Program-made: the position numbers and the translations under genes
Part shown: positions 1-9,500 of the stretch, piece after piece
How the letters are laid out: each line of letters opens with the position of its first letter
Position numbering within the stretch: the first letter of the stretch is position 1
The notes under the pieces: model-generated
Seen by the model: only the letters and a program-made list of their open reading frames with translations
Databases searched by the model: none
What the model was told of the DNA's origin: nothing
Source: Streptomyces asoensis
GTDB taxonomy: Bacteria > Actinomycetota > Actinomycetes > Streptomycetales > Streptomycetaceae
DNA: 64,000 nt
NCBI RefSeq assembly: GCF_013085465.1
Contig: NZ_CP049838.1
Location: 9,672,001-9,736,000 of the forward strand
Direction: 5' to 3'

Positions 1-153
1 AGGCCGGCGCCTACGGCCGGAGCGCCGGCAGGCCGGCCGCAGCGGGCCGCCTTTCGCTCCCGCCTGCTCCCTCTTCCCTCCTCCCTGGCGCTCATGATCC
101 TGCACGAGGACTTCGCCGGACCGTCCCCGGCCGGCTGTCGGTTGCCCCGCCGG

Positions 154-1557
154 CTATGCCACGGGGCCAAGGAATCCTTCGAGGACGGTCCGCATGATCT
201 GGGGCCGGTCCCAAAGGGCCAGGATTTCGTTGGCGAGGGCCACGATGGGCAGCGGATCCTGGTTTCCGTGTACCACGATGGCGGCGGCCAACAAGCTGCG
301 TGGAACGGCTCGGGCGTCGAGGAGGACGCGCCATTCCTGAGGGCCGAGCTGGAGAAACTCCAGTCCGCTGAGTCCGGCGATCTCCAGAGGGTCGGCCAGC
401 GTGCCGGGGTAGGCGGTAAGGGTACGGAGGCGGGGCAGCCCGGTGACGGGGGCAAGGCTGAAGGGCGCGCTGTCCCACACGCCGATGGACAGGACTTCCA
501 GACCGGGGTGTGCGGCGGCTTGGACGCTCTTCAGTCGTGCGATGTTGACCCAGGCCGCGGCCGGTGGACGCTGTCCCTGCGGGCTGCTGGGTTGCGCGCT
601 GGGCCGGTCCAGTACCAGGTCGGTGAGGGAGTCGGCGACGAGCGCGGCGCCAGTGCTCTCCTCGTGGGAGAGCATGATGACCTGTCCGATGTGTCCGCGG
701 GGGCCGGGTGTCAGATCGATGGCCAGCCGGTCGCCGCCGCCGTTGTCACCGAAGGCGATCCAGCCCGGTGAGCCGACGAGGCCCTGTACTGCGGCGTCGG
801 GCGGGGTGTCGACCGCCTCCATCGCCGCGAACTCCCAGCCGCAGTGGCGCGACGATGCGTCGGCGATGTACAGACCGTCCAAGTCGAAGAGCTCGCAGCC
901 GACCGCTGTGGAATCACGTCTCGCCGCCTCGTAGTCGTCGTTCCAGTCCTCCCACCGTGCTCGTGTCACCCGGTAGAGCACCTTGAGCTCGTCGGGCAGC
1001 GTGATGCCGAGGCGCCCTTCGGCGGCGGTGATCTCCTCCTCCGTCGCGCCGATGGCGTCGGGCAAGCGCTCGCGGAGCTGCCGCTCCAGCAACTCCAGGT
1101 CGGCCGAAGGAGCCGGCTCTGCTCCGGCCACCGGATCAGGGAGGCGGCGCCAGGGCTCGGGCAGGGAGCCGTCGACCAGGACCAGGGCCCCCGGGTGCGG
1201 GGTGCCGATGCCGGGCTCCACGGCCGGGCTGGGCCCGAGCAGACGCAGTACGGCCTTCCCGCTCGGTTGGATCTCCGCGGTGAAGGAGACGTCGTCGACT
1301 CCGGCGTCCGCGAGCGCTCTCCGCACCCGTTCCACCGCGTCGACTTCCTCCTGCATGTCGTCTACCTGGGCGGCCCGTCCCGGCGGCGGCAGCTGTCGCC
1401 GCAGATCCAGGCTCCAGCTGTGTCGGCCGATGCGCCCCGCCACCCGGGTGGACCGGGCGGCATGTTGCTCCTTGCTGCCGGCCAACAGCAGCCGCAGCAC
1501 GGGTTCCCAGGTCGCGAAGTCGCCTATCGACAGCAGGGAGGGTTTCTGATCAGCCAT
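154..1557 (-). CDS. SMI1/KNR4 (SUKH) family protein
   Basis: Protein of about 467 residues. The central part (GATEEEITAAEGRLGITLPDEL, followed by WEDWNDD and a later GSPGWIAFGDNGGGD) is the SUKH/SMI1-KNR4 fold signature: an acidic helix with LPxEL, then a segment on an element ending IAFGDNGGGD. SUKH proteins are often immunity proteins against contact-dependent or polymorphic toxins, or adaptor proteins. No toxin gene is adjacent, so the partner is unknown. The N-terminal 150 residues and the C-terminal segment are unassigned. The ATG at 1557 (MADQKPS) is preferred; in-frame starts exist up to 1662 but they encode a low-complexity extension. Confidence 0.75.
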   Translation of the reverse strand: MADQKPSLLSIGDFATWEPVLRLLLAGSKEQHAARSTRVAGRIGRHSWSLDLRRQLPPPGRAAQVDDMQEEVDAVERVRRALADAGVDDVSFTAEIQPSGKAVLRLLGPSPAVEPGIGTPHPGALVLVDGSLPEPWRRLPDPVAGAEPAPSADLELLERQLRERLPDAIGATEEEITAAEGRLGITLPDELKVLYRVTRARWEDWNDDYEAARRDSTAVGCELFDLDGLYIADASSRHCGWEFAAMEAVDTPPDAAVQGLVGSPGWIAFGDNGGGDRLAIDLTPGPRGHIGQVIMLSHEESTGAALVADSLTDLVLDRPSAQPSSPQGQRPPAAAWVNIARLKSVQAAAHPGLEVLSIGVWDSAPFSLAPVTGLPRLRTLTAYPGTLADPLEIAGLSGLEFLQLGPQEWRVLLDARAVPRSLLAAAIVVHGNQDPLPIVALANEILALWDRPQIMRTVLEGFLGPVA

Positions 1558-1743
1558 GCCGAAACCGTATGCGCCGCCACTGACATCGGGCTCGTCCATC
1601 AAGGGCCGGTGGACCGGTGGACCGGTGGGCCGGTGGACGCCGCCGGTGACCTTCGATGTCACTTGGGCGCGACCGACTCTGCTACGGGACGTGGAAGCCG
1701 GCCCGGCGCTCGCCGCCGTGCCCGCGCCCCGGACCGCCTTGGC

Positions 1744-2706
1744 TCAGCCCAGCGTGTCCATCAGGGCGGTGACGTAGGCATCCAGCCTCTCCTCCACGGC
1801 CCGCGTCGTCAGCTCCGCCCTCCCCGCCTCCTGCCACGGCCGCGCCACCCACTGCACGCCCGCCGCGAACGCCAACCCGTCCAGCAGCCGCCAGTACAAC
1901 CGCTCGCTCGCAGCCGCGGCCAGCACCCCGCCGGCCTCCTCATACGCCTCGGCGAAGCGCAGACCCCACGCCGGGCCGTGCAGCAGTGCGAGATTGGTGG
2001 AGCAGTGCGCCACATCAAGGTCCGCCGGGCCCCAGGAGGTCTGTACCCAGTCGACGACCCCGGTGATCCGGGGCCTCGCCAGGCTTGAGGGCGGCACGTC
2101 GAACAGCACATTGCCCGGGTGGAAGTCCCGGTGAAGGAACCGCCCCTCGTAGCGCGGCGCAGGCTTGCCGATCACGTCGGTCGCCGCGGCCCAAGCCGCC
2201 GCATCGGCGCCGTCTGGAGGGACGACGGCGTCGGCGGTCGTCCACGCCTCGTACACCTGGGGCCGCTCGGCGGGTCGCAACGCGTGGATCGCCACGAGTT
2301 GACGGGCCAGCAGGGGGACGCGCGCCTCCAACCCCTCGTCATCGAGGACCGTCCGGCCCGCGAGATGTGTCATCAGGAGCGACGGATACTCACAATGCGC
2401 GGCGGTCGGATCAACCGCGACCGGCTCGGGAGTCGGCACATCGGTCCCCGCGAGCAGGGTGAGGACGCCGGCCTCGCGCTTCAGCAGGTCCTCGGCGTGC
2501 TCCACGAAGAGCGGGTCGACGAAAGTCCGCAGCACCAGATCGCGGGTGTCTCCGTCCCGCGTACCGACGGTCAGCCGCCGCATTTCGGCGGTGATGCCGC
2601 CGTGAAGCGCCTCGGTTTTGACGATCCGTTCGCCGGCGTCCAGCTGCCGGCCCACCCAAGCCAGGGTCAACGGTCGGACAGCCCCGGCCCCACTGTGGTT
2701 GATCAC
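1744..2706 (-). CDS. Aminoglycoside phosphotransferase-like (APH family) kinase
   Basis: 320 residues, the normal length for the APH/choline-kinase superfamily. The catalytic loop HRDFHPGNVLFD (Brenner motif, around residue 190) and the metal-binding VVDWVQTSWGPADLDVAH motif are both intact, so it should be an active small-molecule kinase using ATP. The substrate cannot be read from the sequence. Chromosomal relatives in Streptomyces mostly have unknown substrates, and a resistance role is possible but not shown. It is monocistronic, with the SUKH gene downstream on the same strand. Confidence 0.8.
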   Translation of the reverse strand: MINHSGAGAVRPLTLAWVGRQLDAGERIVKTEALHGGITAEMRRLTVGTRDGDTRDLVLRTFVDPLFVEHAEDLLKREAGVLTLLAGTDVPTPEPVAVDPTAAHCEYPSLLMTHLAGRTVLDDEGLEARVPLLARQLVAIHALRPAERPQVYEAWTTADAVVPPDGADAAAWAAATDVIGKPAPRYEGRFLHRDFHPGNVLFDVPPSSLARPRITGVVDWVQTSWGPADLDVAHCSTNLALLHGPAWGLRFAEAYEEAGGVLAAAASERLYWRLLDGLAFAAGVQWVARPWQEAGRAELTTRAVEERLDAYVTALMDTLG

Positions 2707-3080
2707 CGTGCCACCCCATCATCCGGACGGCGACCCGCGCAAAGGCTTTCGTTCCGCGCCGCCTGCCTGGACGGCGGGCATCCTCGCACCGCCCCGATCA
2801 TCTCGGCGGCGACAAGACGGACCGCTCCCGCCGCAATGGCCGCGATCCGGCTCTGGCTTCGTTCATGGTCTGCGGGACAGAACGTGGCGGTGAGGCGCTC
2901 GAAAACCGGTGGAGCAGCGCCGCTGTGCGCCATTACCGTGCTGCCGAGCCAAGTCGCCCAGGCAAGGACGTGCCGTTGTACACCGTGTGAGACCTCCCGA
3001 GTGCTGATTCGTCGCGCGTCGCGCATGTTGCGCCGCGCTGCTTTTTGCTGCGGACTTCTCACTGAAACCGGTGTACTTCT
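2707..3080. other. Intergenic region, no gene found
   Basis: About 370 bp between divergently transcribed genes (APH kinase on the minus strand, DUF1062 gene on the plus strand). Open frames here are overlapping GC-driven shadows without coding-like composition. It should contain both promoters, but no clear -35/-10 pair stands out. Confidence 0.4.
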
Positions 3081-3629
3081 GTGCTCGAAAACTGGGTGGT
3101 CGCGCCCACCTGCCTGCCGCTCGTTCTCCGCCGTTGCCACGCCTGCGCGTCCGAGCGCTTCCGGGCGAGCGGCAAATTTCGCGTCAACGCAAACCACAAG
3201 CTCATCGACGTCTGGCTCCTCGTGCTCTGTACGGCTTGCGGGGAAACCGCAAAGCTCACGGTCCTGGAGCGGGTGAATGTGCGCTCCGTACGACCTGAGC
3301 TGCTGGATCGGCTGCATGACAACGACCCTGGCCTGACAGCTGAGCTGCTCCAGGATCCGGTCGTGCGGCGCCGTAATCGCATCGCCCTCGACTGGGACAA
3401 CGCCTGGCGCCTCGACATCGGCGGATCGAATCACCTGGACCGTGAGGTGATCGACGTCTCGGTCCGCTTCGCGGCACGGATCCCTGTCCGGCCGGTGCGA
3501 CTGATCGCTGAAGGTTGCGGTCTTTCGCGAGCCGAGGTCGAGAGACTGATCACGGAGGGGAATCTCGTTTCGGCAGTCCGGCTGAGCGGCAAGCTCTCCG
3601 GCGACTTCACCTTCACGCTCAAGCGCTGA
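3081..3629 (+). CDS. DUF1062 family protein
   Basis: 182 residues beginning with GTG (LENWVVAPTCLPLVLRRCHAC), the typical N-terminus of DUF1062. It has two CxxC-like pairs (CHAC at the N-terminus, CTAC about 35 residues later) that probably bind zinc, and a C-terminal segment resembling an S4-type RNA-binding element (GLSRAEVERLITEGNLV). The biochemical function of the family is unknown. It is monocistronic and followed by a strong hairpin terminator. Confidence 0.8.
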   Translation: MLENWVVAPTCLPLVLRRCHACASERFRASGKFRVNANHKLIDVWLLVLCTACGETAKLTVLERVNVRSVRPELLDRLHDNDPGLTAELLQDPVVRRRNRIALDWDNAWRLDIGGSNHLDREVIDVSVRFAARIPVRPVRLIAEGCGLSRAEVERLITEGNLVSAVRLSGKLSGDFTFTLKR

Positions 3630-3642
3630 GCCCTCTTCGGGA

Positions 3643-3683
3643 CCTGGGGCCTGTCCGGCAGGATCCGCCGGACGGGTCCCAGG
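3643..3683 (+). terminator. Hairpin terminator after the DUF1062 gene
   Basis: A 17-bp stem (3643-3659 with 3667-3683) pairs completely when two G.U pairs are allowed, with a 7-nt loop. It lies 13 bp after the stop codon at 3629. It has no clear U-tract, as usual for Streptomyces terminators. Confidence 0.75.
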
Positions 3684-3789
3684 CCTGCCGTTCACGAGCG
3701 TCCAGGCATGTGGTGGGAGACGCCTCCGGCCGGCCGTACATCACCAGGGCACACAGTCCCGGTACTTCGCCGCCTCCACGGTGCCGGCC

Positions 3790-4386
3790 TCAAACCTGCG
3801 CGTGGCCGTAGCGCCCCCTGACCGAGGTCAGGTCGGGTTCGCCGAACCGGGCACGCAGCAGGCCGAACGCGTGGACCTTGTCCGCGCCGAACTTCTCGAC
3901 GCGCGTGGCATAGGAGTCGGCGGTGAGGAACGTGGGGGGAGTCGTCTTGCTGTGGAACTTGTCCGCGTACATGACCAGTTGCTCTTCGACGGTCTCGGGC
4001 AGATAGTCGGCCTCGGGTATGGCGAGCCCCTGACTGCGGACGTCGTGCCGGGTGAGACCGACTCCCGTGTGGCAGGAGCAGAAGCGGCGCAGGCGCTCCG
4101 GGAATCCCTCCTCGTGGAGGATCTCGTAACCGAGGACGCCATGGCGGATGTAGTTGCGGTGGTCGAGCCGGCCGGCCTGGTCGTACAGCGGGTAGACGCC
4201 GATGTCGTGGAGCAGGGCGCCGACACGGACGAGGTCGGCGTCGACGGGGAGGTCTGTCCGTGCCACCAGCTGTTCGGCGATGCTGGAGACGATTTCGCAG
4301 TGGGTGAAGACGAGGTCCAGGGCCTCATCCGATGGCGCGTACCGCTCGTGCAGCGCGCGTACCTCATTGACCGTCGGAAGGAACAC
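3790..4386 (-). CDS. HD-domain metal-dependent phosphohydrolase
   Basis: About 198 residues. The HD-domain ligands are visible: FTHCEIV (first His), LLHDIGVYPLYD (the HD pair) and the later CSCHTGVGL and YADKFHSKT segments (His and Asp). The pattern matches small HD hydrolases that act on nucleotides or phosphomonoesters. The GTG at 4386 (VFLPTVNEVRALHERYAP) is chosen; the upstream in-frame extension to 4725 is Arg/Pro-rich and non-coding in character. Confidence 0.75.
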   Translation of the reverse strand: MFLPTVNEVRALHERYAPSDEALDLVFTHCEIVSSIAEQLVARTDLPVDADLVRVGALLHDIGVYPLYDQAGRLDHRNYIRHGVLGYEILHEEGFPERLRRFCSCHTGVGLTRHDVRSQGLAIPEADYLPETVEEQLVMYADKFHSKTTPPTFLTADSYATRVEKFGADKVHAFGLLRARFGEPDLTSVRGRYGHAQV

Positions 4387-4850
4387 CTCGGCAGCGTACC
4401 CCCCACCAGCCGGGCAGCCCCGAGGCGTGCTGCTCGACGTACCCCAGACACCGCCCGGTCCGCTCCGAGGCCGGCGTCGGCACACCGGCCGCCACGGCCG
4501 CCGAACAGGAAGGCGGCCACGGCGGCTCACAGCCTCGCGCGGTCCGTCGGCGACGCGGAGACCGGACCGGGGGAGCAGGGGTGGAAAGCGGATGCGTTCA
4601 TGCCCCCATCGGATCAGCGCGACCGACGCCGACCCTTCCAACTCCTTCGTGATCCGCACCTTGTTGGCGCCCGCGATTGCCCAACCCCTGCACCAGGACC
4701 TACGCCGTGATCCTCGGTCGCACACGGGTCGCCCACCTGTGAGCGAAGGAACTGCCGACGGTGACGCACCGCGTCAAGGTCGCCGGCATCCACGATGTCC
4801 TGGTCGGCCTCGCCACGTCACACGCTCAAGTCGGACCTGGCGGAGCCCTG
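4387..4850. other. Intergenic region, no gene found
   Basis: About 460 bp between two minus-strand genes. Long open frames exist on both strands, but they are shadows with Arg/Pro-biased translation. The promoter of the HD-domain gene should be here; nothing else is recognised. Confidence 0.4.
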
Positions 4851-5540
4851 CTAGGGGGTGAAGACCTCGTCGAGGCGGTCGATGGCCCCGCTGCTGCCGA
4901 GGTGGTAGGTGAAGACCAGCCCTGAGTTCGGGTGTGCCTCGAGCCAGTCGAGGAACTCCTGGACTCCGATGGGCTGGTTCTCGGTGCTCTCCACGATGGG
5001 GTTGGTCACCGTGACGTATGCGGCCTGATCCATCGGGATGTAGGTCTCTTTGCCGACTGTCTCGAACGGTGCGCCGTCCGAGTCGGGCAAGCCGCATCCC
5101 CAGTTGCCGTGCTTGACGATCAAGCTCAGGGATCCCCCTTCCGGCGTGTAGCGGTAGACCGCGACCTCGTCGGGGGAGATGGGCATCTTGTGGTCACAGT
5201 CGTCACCATCGCCATCGGCGCCCACCGAGCCCGTCGCCGCGGGAGCCGGGGGCTTGGAGGCAACCGGAACGACACTGGGGGACTTGACGCCGCTGCCCGC
5301 GTCCGTGGATGCCTCCGCGCCGGGCTTCTTGCCCGTCGTGTCGGCGTCCGCCCCTGCCTCCGTCGTGTCGCTGCTGCCGCTCGCCGTCGTCGCGCTCGGT
5401 TTCGCGCCACTGCCGACGCCCGCCGTGCCGCTGTCACCGGAGCAGCCGGTGAGGCCCAGCGCACCTGCGGCGCATACGCCCAGCACGACCGCTCGGACGG
5501 CGCCCGGTCTACGACGGCTCATCCTCGGCGTCAGGTTCAT
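4851..5540 (-). CDS. Secreted lipoprotein, unknown function
   Basis: 229 residues with a lipoprotein signal peptide: a basic N-terminus (MSRRRPG), a hydrophobic core (AVVLGVCAAGALG) and the lipobox LTGC. After the lipid-anchored Cys there is a long Ser/Thr/Ala/Gly-rich linker of about 85 residues. A compact C-terminal domain of about 120 residues follows, with four Cys/Trp-rich positions (DDCDH, NWGCGLPD). No family is recognised. The ATG at 5540 has a GGGGGAC ribosome site 6 nt upstream; an alternative ATG lies 6 codons downstream. Confidence 0.75.
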   Translation of the reverse strand: MNLTPRMSRRRPGAVRAVVLGVCAAGALGLTGCSGDSGTAGVGSGAKPSATTASGSSDTTEAGADADTTGKKPGAEASTDAGSGVKSPSVVPVASKPPAPAATGSVGADGDGDDCDHKMPISPDEVAVYRYTPEGGSLSLIVKHGNWGCGLPDSDGAPFETVGKETYIPMDQAAYVTVTNPIVESTENQPIGVQEFLDWLEAHPNSGLVFTYHLGSSGAIDRLDEVFTP

Positions 5541-5785
5541 GGTTCGTCCCCCACCTTGCTCGTTCGAGATCTTCGTGAGCCTCGCCGGCTCGGAAAGAAG
5601 GGACGAGTTTCAGCCGTCGGCAGTTGCGTCCTGGCCGGATCTTGTCATGCCGACTAGTACTGCATACACCGGACGAACTCGCTGCCTTTGGGGTCACGCC
5701 TTTCGATACCCACCAGGGCTTGGTCGAGTTCATGTGGGTATGGGTATGTTGCGATGACAGGTGGGGGCAGGCGCCGGTCCAGGCG

Positions 5786-5820
5786 GGGCGGCCCGTTCCC
5801 CGAAGGAGTACGGGCCGCCC
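5786..5820. terminator. Perfect 11-bp inverted repeat
   Basis: Arms GGGCGGCCCGT and ACGGGCCGCCC around a 13-nt loop. It could be a bidirectional terminator. No gene ends directly at it, so its role is uncertain. Confidence 0.45.
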
Positions 5821-5931
5821 TGACGATGCTGGGGGCTCGGCGGGGAATGGGCGCGACTGCCGTTCGTCAGCCGCAACTGTCGGTTGCTCTGACCGGCCAG
5901 TCCCGTTCGGGGCGCTGTCGCGTCGATGCGG

Positions 5932-5968
5932 TGGCTCCCTGGCATTGGCTGTTGAGGCCAGGGAGCCA
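5932..5968. terminator. Perfect 12-bp inverted repeat
   Basis: Arms TGGCTCCCTGGC and GCCAGGGAGCCA around a 13-nt loop, about 50 bp before the gene at 6019. Terminator or insulator is the simplest reading. A regulatory hairpin in the leader of the downstream gene is the alternative. Confidence 0.45.
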
Positions 5969-6018
5969 TCGGGCAGAGATCAAGGGATGCTGGTGCCGTG
6001 CAGGAAGGGGGCTGGTCG

Positions 6019-6555
6019 ATGCCGTCCAGCCAGACGCCGTCGATCACCGACTGGCTGAGTGCCATCGGTCAGGTGGTAGGTGCGGTGGGCACGTTGGCCG
6101 CGGTCATGGTGGCTCTCCTGGTTTCCTTCAAGGACAACAGGAGGCTGGTGTCCGAGCTCCGAGATCGCGAAGCGGCGACGGCCCGTTTGGTTTCCGCCAC
6201 AGTCCGGCGTGACCTCGGGCTGACATTCCTCGAGATCCGTAACGACGGCAGGGAAGCAGTCCATGACATGGAAGTGGAATTGACGGGTGCGCAATCTGCG
6301 GAGCTTCGAGTGCGGGGCCAGAAGGTCGAGGAACGCAACGGACGCTTCGTGGCGGCCGGGCCGGGAACGGGAACCGAGAGTGTCCGCGTCCTGCGACCCG
6401 GTGAGGTGCGACGGCTCGTGGTGGAGACTATGGCCACGGCTGCGACCGCTCACGTAGCAGTCCCGGCCGTTGTGATCCTCCGATTCACGGACTCGGCCGG
6501 ATTGCGGTGGCTTCGGCAGGGCCACGAACCACCGACGCGCCAACTCGGCGGATAG
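6019..6555 (+). CDS. Membrane-anchored protein, unknown function
   Basis: 178 residues. One N-terminal transmembrane helix (residues about 10-35, IGQVVGAVGTLAAVMVALLV) is followed by a short charged helix and a soluble beta-rich domain. The pattern (LTFLEIRNDGREAVHDMEVEL) resembles small actinobacterial membrane proteins with an immunoglobulin-like cytosolic domain. The ATG at 6019 has GGAAGGGGG 7 nt upstream. A GTG at 5998 is in frame but less well placed. It is convergent with the large gene that ends at 6584. Confidence 0.6.
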   Translation: MPSSQTPSITDWLSAIGQVVGAVGTLAAVMVALLVSFKDNRRLVSELRDREAATARLVSATVRRDLGLTFLEIRNDGREAVHDMEVELTGAQSAELRVRGQKVEERNGRFVAAGPGTGTESVRVLRPGEVRRLVVETMATAATAHVAVPAVVILRFTDSAGLRWLRQGHEPPTRQLGG

Positions 6556-6583
6556 GACGCTGATCCGGGTGGATCGTAAGCGG

Positions 6584-9500
6584 TCATGGCCACCGCCACT
6601 GGTTGAACACCTGGCGGATGCTCCGCGCGAGCATCAGCCGCTCGGAGTCGTCGAGGAAACCATTGACCACGGCCATCTCGCCGGCGAGGGCGCGCAGGAA
6701 CCGCACAGGCGGCAGCCGCGAGAGCTCCGAGAAGCGCCGGTGTACAGCGGACAGCAGTGCCACCGCGCTCTCACCGCCCGCGCCGACACAGTCATGCAGA
6801 TGCATGCCGGAGCGGCCGAACATGAGCATCGCCTGGAACTGTGCTTCTGGTGAGGACAGTTGCATCACCAGACAGGACAGCCGTTCGCGGTGTCCCGTCT
6901 CCTGTCCGATCCTCACGGCGAGGGACATCAGTTTCAGCCTGTCATCGTCGCCGGCACGTCTGGCCTGTTCCAGGATGATGTCGAACGCGCGGTTCACGCC
7001 TAGATGCCCGACCATCAGAAGGGCTGCCGCTCCCTTCGCCGTGGGCGTTTCGAACGAGGCGATGACCGCCTCGGCCCTCGCTGTGACGTCGATACCCATG
7101 CCGCCCAGGTTGCCTTGCCCCTGCCAGAGCACCCAGAGCCGTGCGAAGCGGGATTCCAGCGCGTCAATTTCCGCGCGGACGAGCCTGGCGTTGCCCTTGG
7201 CGAACATGGGGAGGAGAGCGACGAGGCCTGAGGCGCGCTCGGCTTCGGGGAAATCACGCAGGATGTGCAAGGCGTCAGTGATGTCGCCCTGGGACAGGTG
7301 CGGTGCCAGAGCTGCCAGGAAGCGCACCCGTGGGGTCACGAAGTGGTAGGACTTGCGGAATCGTTCGCGCTGGAATCGGTTGCCGAGCTCTTGCGCTGCT
7401 ACGGACCTGCCAATGTCCGCGTACTTGGGATGAGGACGCAGGATGCGGCCCCAGTCGTGGTAGATCTCCTCCAGCGCCTCGGCCTCGACCTCCTCCGCCG
7501 ACGTGGCGTCGAAGGCGGGCAACTCCGTGACCAGGGGGAGGAACAGCCCCCGGTCGCTTGTGGGTAGGTGCTCGACGACCTTGGCGAGTTCGGCCAGGTC
7601 GTCGTCGCCGAGAAGGTGTGCATGGCGGACAAGTTCCTGGATCGACTCGGTCAGTACGGTCCCGTGCAGCTCCTCCGGCAGAACTTCCGAGAGGCGTGAG
7701 AGCGCCCGTACCCGGCTGGTGACCGGTGATTCCAGCAGGAGGGCCTTGAGGAATTCGTCACGCTGTCGGTGCGCGATGGGACTGAGGATCCACATCGCTG
7801 CTCGTGCCCTCAGCTCGGCTTCGGTTGGGTCGTGCTCGTCCTCGCCTTGCCGCGGCAGGCGGTCCATACCGGTCAGGCGGATGTATTCGGACTGTTCGTC
7901 CGCTTCTAACAGTCGGCCGTGAGCCTCGTCGAGGAAGAGCTCCTCGAAGTCCGGGAATCGCGACGCGACGAACCGTGTCAGCGCCGCTTGCTCTGCCGCG
8001 GCGTGACGCTCGGTATGGGGTAGGAGATCGATCAGCAGGTCGATGCGCGCCGGGTCGGAAGCGACGTAGCTGTAGGCGTCTACCAGTGCCATGCCGGTCA
8101 AGAGCGCCGCGTCCACATGGTCGTCCTCCGCGAGGTGTTTCAGAATCGCTGCCCCCAGCCATGCGCAAGGTCCGGTGGCCGAGAAGCCCATGGCCATCTC
8201 TGCGGCGACTGCACGGCGCTCGCCGTTCAAGCGGTCCACGATCGCGGCGATGATCTCCGCGGTCTGTACTTGACGGTGCATCTGAAACATCGCCGTGGTG
8301 TCCATGCAAAGAGCTTGCTCGATGACGCTCGGCGGTGGTGAGTCCTCCAGCAGCAAGTACGTCTGATAGCGCTCGACCGTGTGATCGAACAGCAAGCTGG
8401 CCAGTGGGGGATCAGCGGTCTCTGCCAGGGTGCGGAACACAGGTTCGCGAGCTATGTACGGCAGGGTCCTCGCGTAGTCGAATGCCCGGCGCGCGTCGGA
8501 CGGAGCCATCGCCGGGACGAGAGCGTTCACCACGGCCGCGCGGAGGAACTCGGTCGTCCAGTCATGCCCCCACGCCTGGCTGGAGCCGGTGGTGAATCGC
8601 TCCGGGAGCTCCATGGCGGAATCGAGGGCCGCCCCGGCCATGGATGCGTCGAGAAGCCCGGCACAGGCGACCAGGGCAGTCCCGCGCCAGCTGTAGGTGC
8701 CGCTTGCGTTCATGCCCGGCAGCTTCAGGATCTCCTCGAGCACCGCAGCGGGAACGATCGTGTCGCGGTCTGCGTGATGAGACAGTCCGCGCAGGGCGTC
8801 AGCTCGGTTGTTGACGCTCAGACGCCGTACCGTGGCCAGCACTTCGGGACGCGCGACCGTCGCCGCGGCGCTGGAGGGCTCCCCGTCATTGGTATGCAGC
8901 AGCGTGTCGACGTAGGCCCAGCCGTCCTCGATGCCGTCCGCTGCCTCGAGAGCCATGCCTTCGATGAGCTTCCGCACGTCGGCGCCGTCGGACGAGCAGC
9001 CGGCGGCGATCTCGCGCAGCGCCCAGACCTGCTCCCGCGCGTCGGCCGGCCGCCAGTTCAGTGCGAGGACGCGTTCGACGACCTCCCGGGGCAGACGCGG
9101 GGCCATCAGGTCCAGGCCGCGGTTGCGCACAGGCGTGCTCGGCACTGCCAGGAGTGCGTCCGTGACACGCACCGCGCTCGTCTTATCGAGGTGCTCGGCG
9201 ATCGCTTCGAGCACGGTCAGCATGGGTACGTCCTGGACCCTGACGTCGTACGATTCGAACAGAGGGCTGGCATGATCGCGTTCCGGCTCCGTCGGCAGAC
9301 CCAGCACGAAGTCGAGGACGGGTGTCAGATCCGCGGCTACGATCAGTTCGGCGTCCACATCGGCCCACGCTCCCGCAGCGCCCCGCGCGAGATGGGCTGA
9401 TTCGAGTGCATGACGCAACAGCCCGCCCATCGCGCGTCTTGCCAACTCGGGTGGCACCTGCGCGTCCGCTGCGGCGTTGGCGAGGTTGAGTAACTGGAGA

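Larger units (their letters stand above)
5541..6018. other. Intergenic region with two perfect hairpins
   Basis: About 480 bp between divergent genes, with no convincing gene. It contains two perfect inverted repeats. The first has 11-bp arms at 5786-5796 and 5810-5820, loop 13. The second has 12-bp arms at 5932-5943 and 5957-5968, loop 13. Terminator-like hairpins are unexpected between divergent genes, so they may be leftovers from a lost gene or may insulate the gene at 6019. Confidence 0.5.

Noticed and set aside
844..2088. Plus-strand frame antisense to the SUKH gene
   Set aside because: No recognisable domain; it crosses two confident minus-strand genes.
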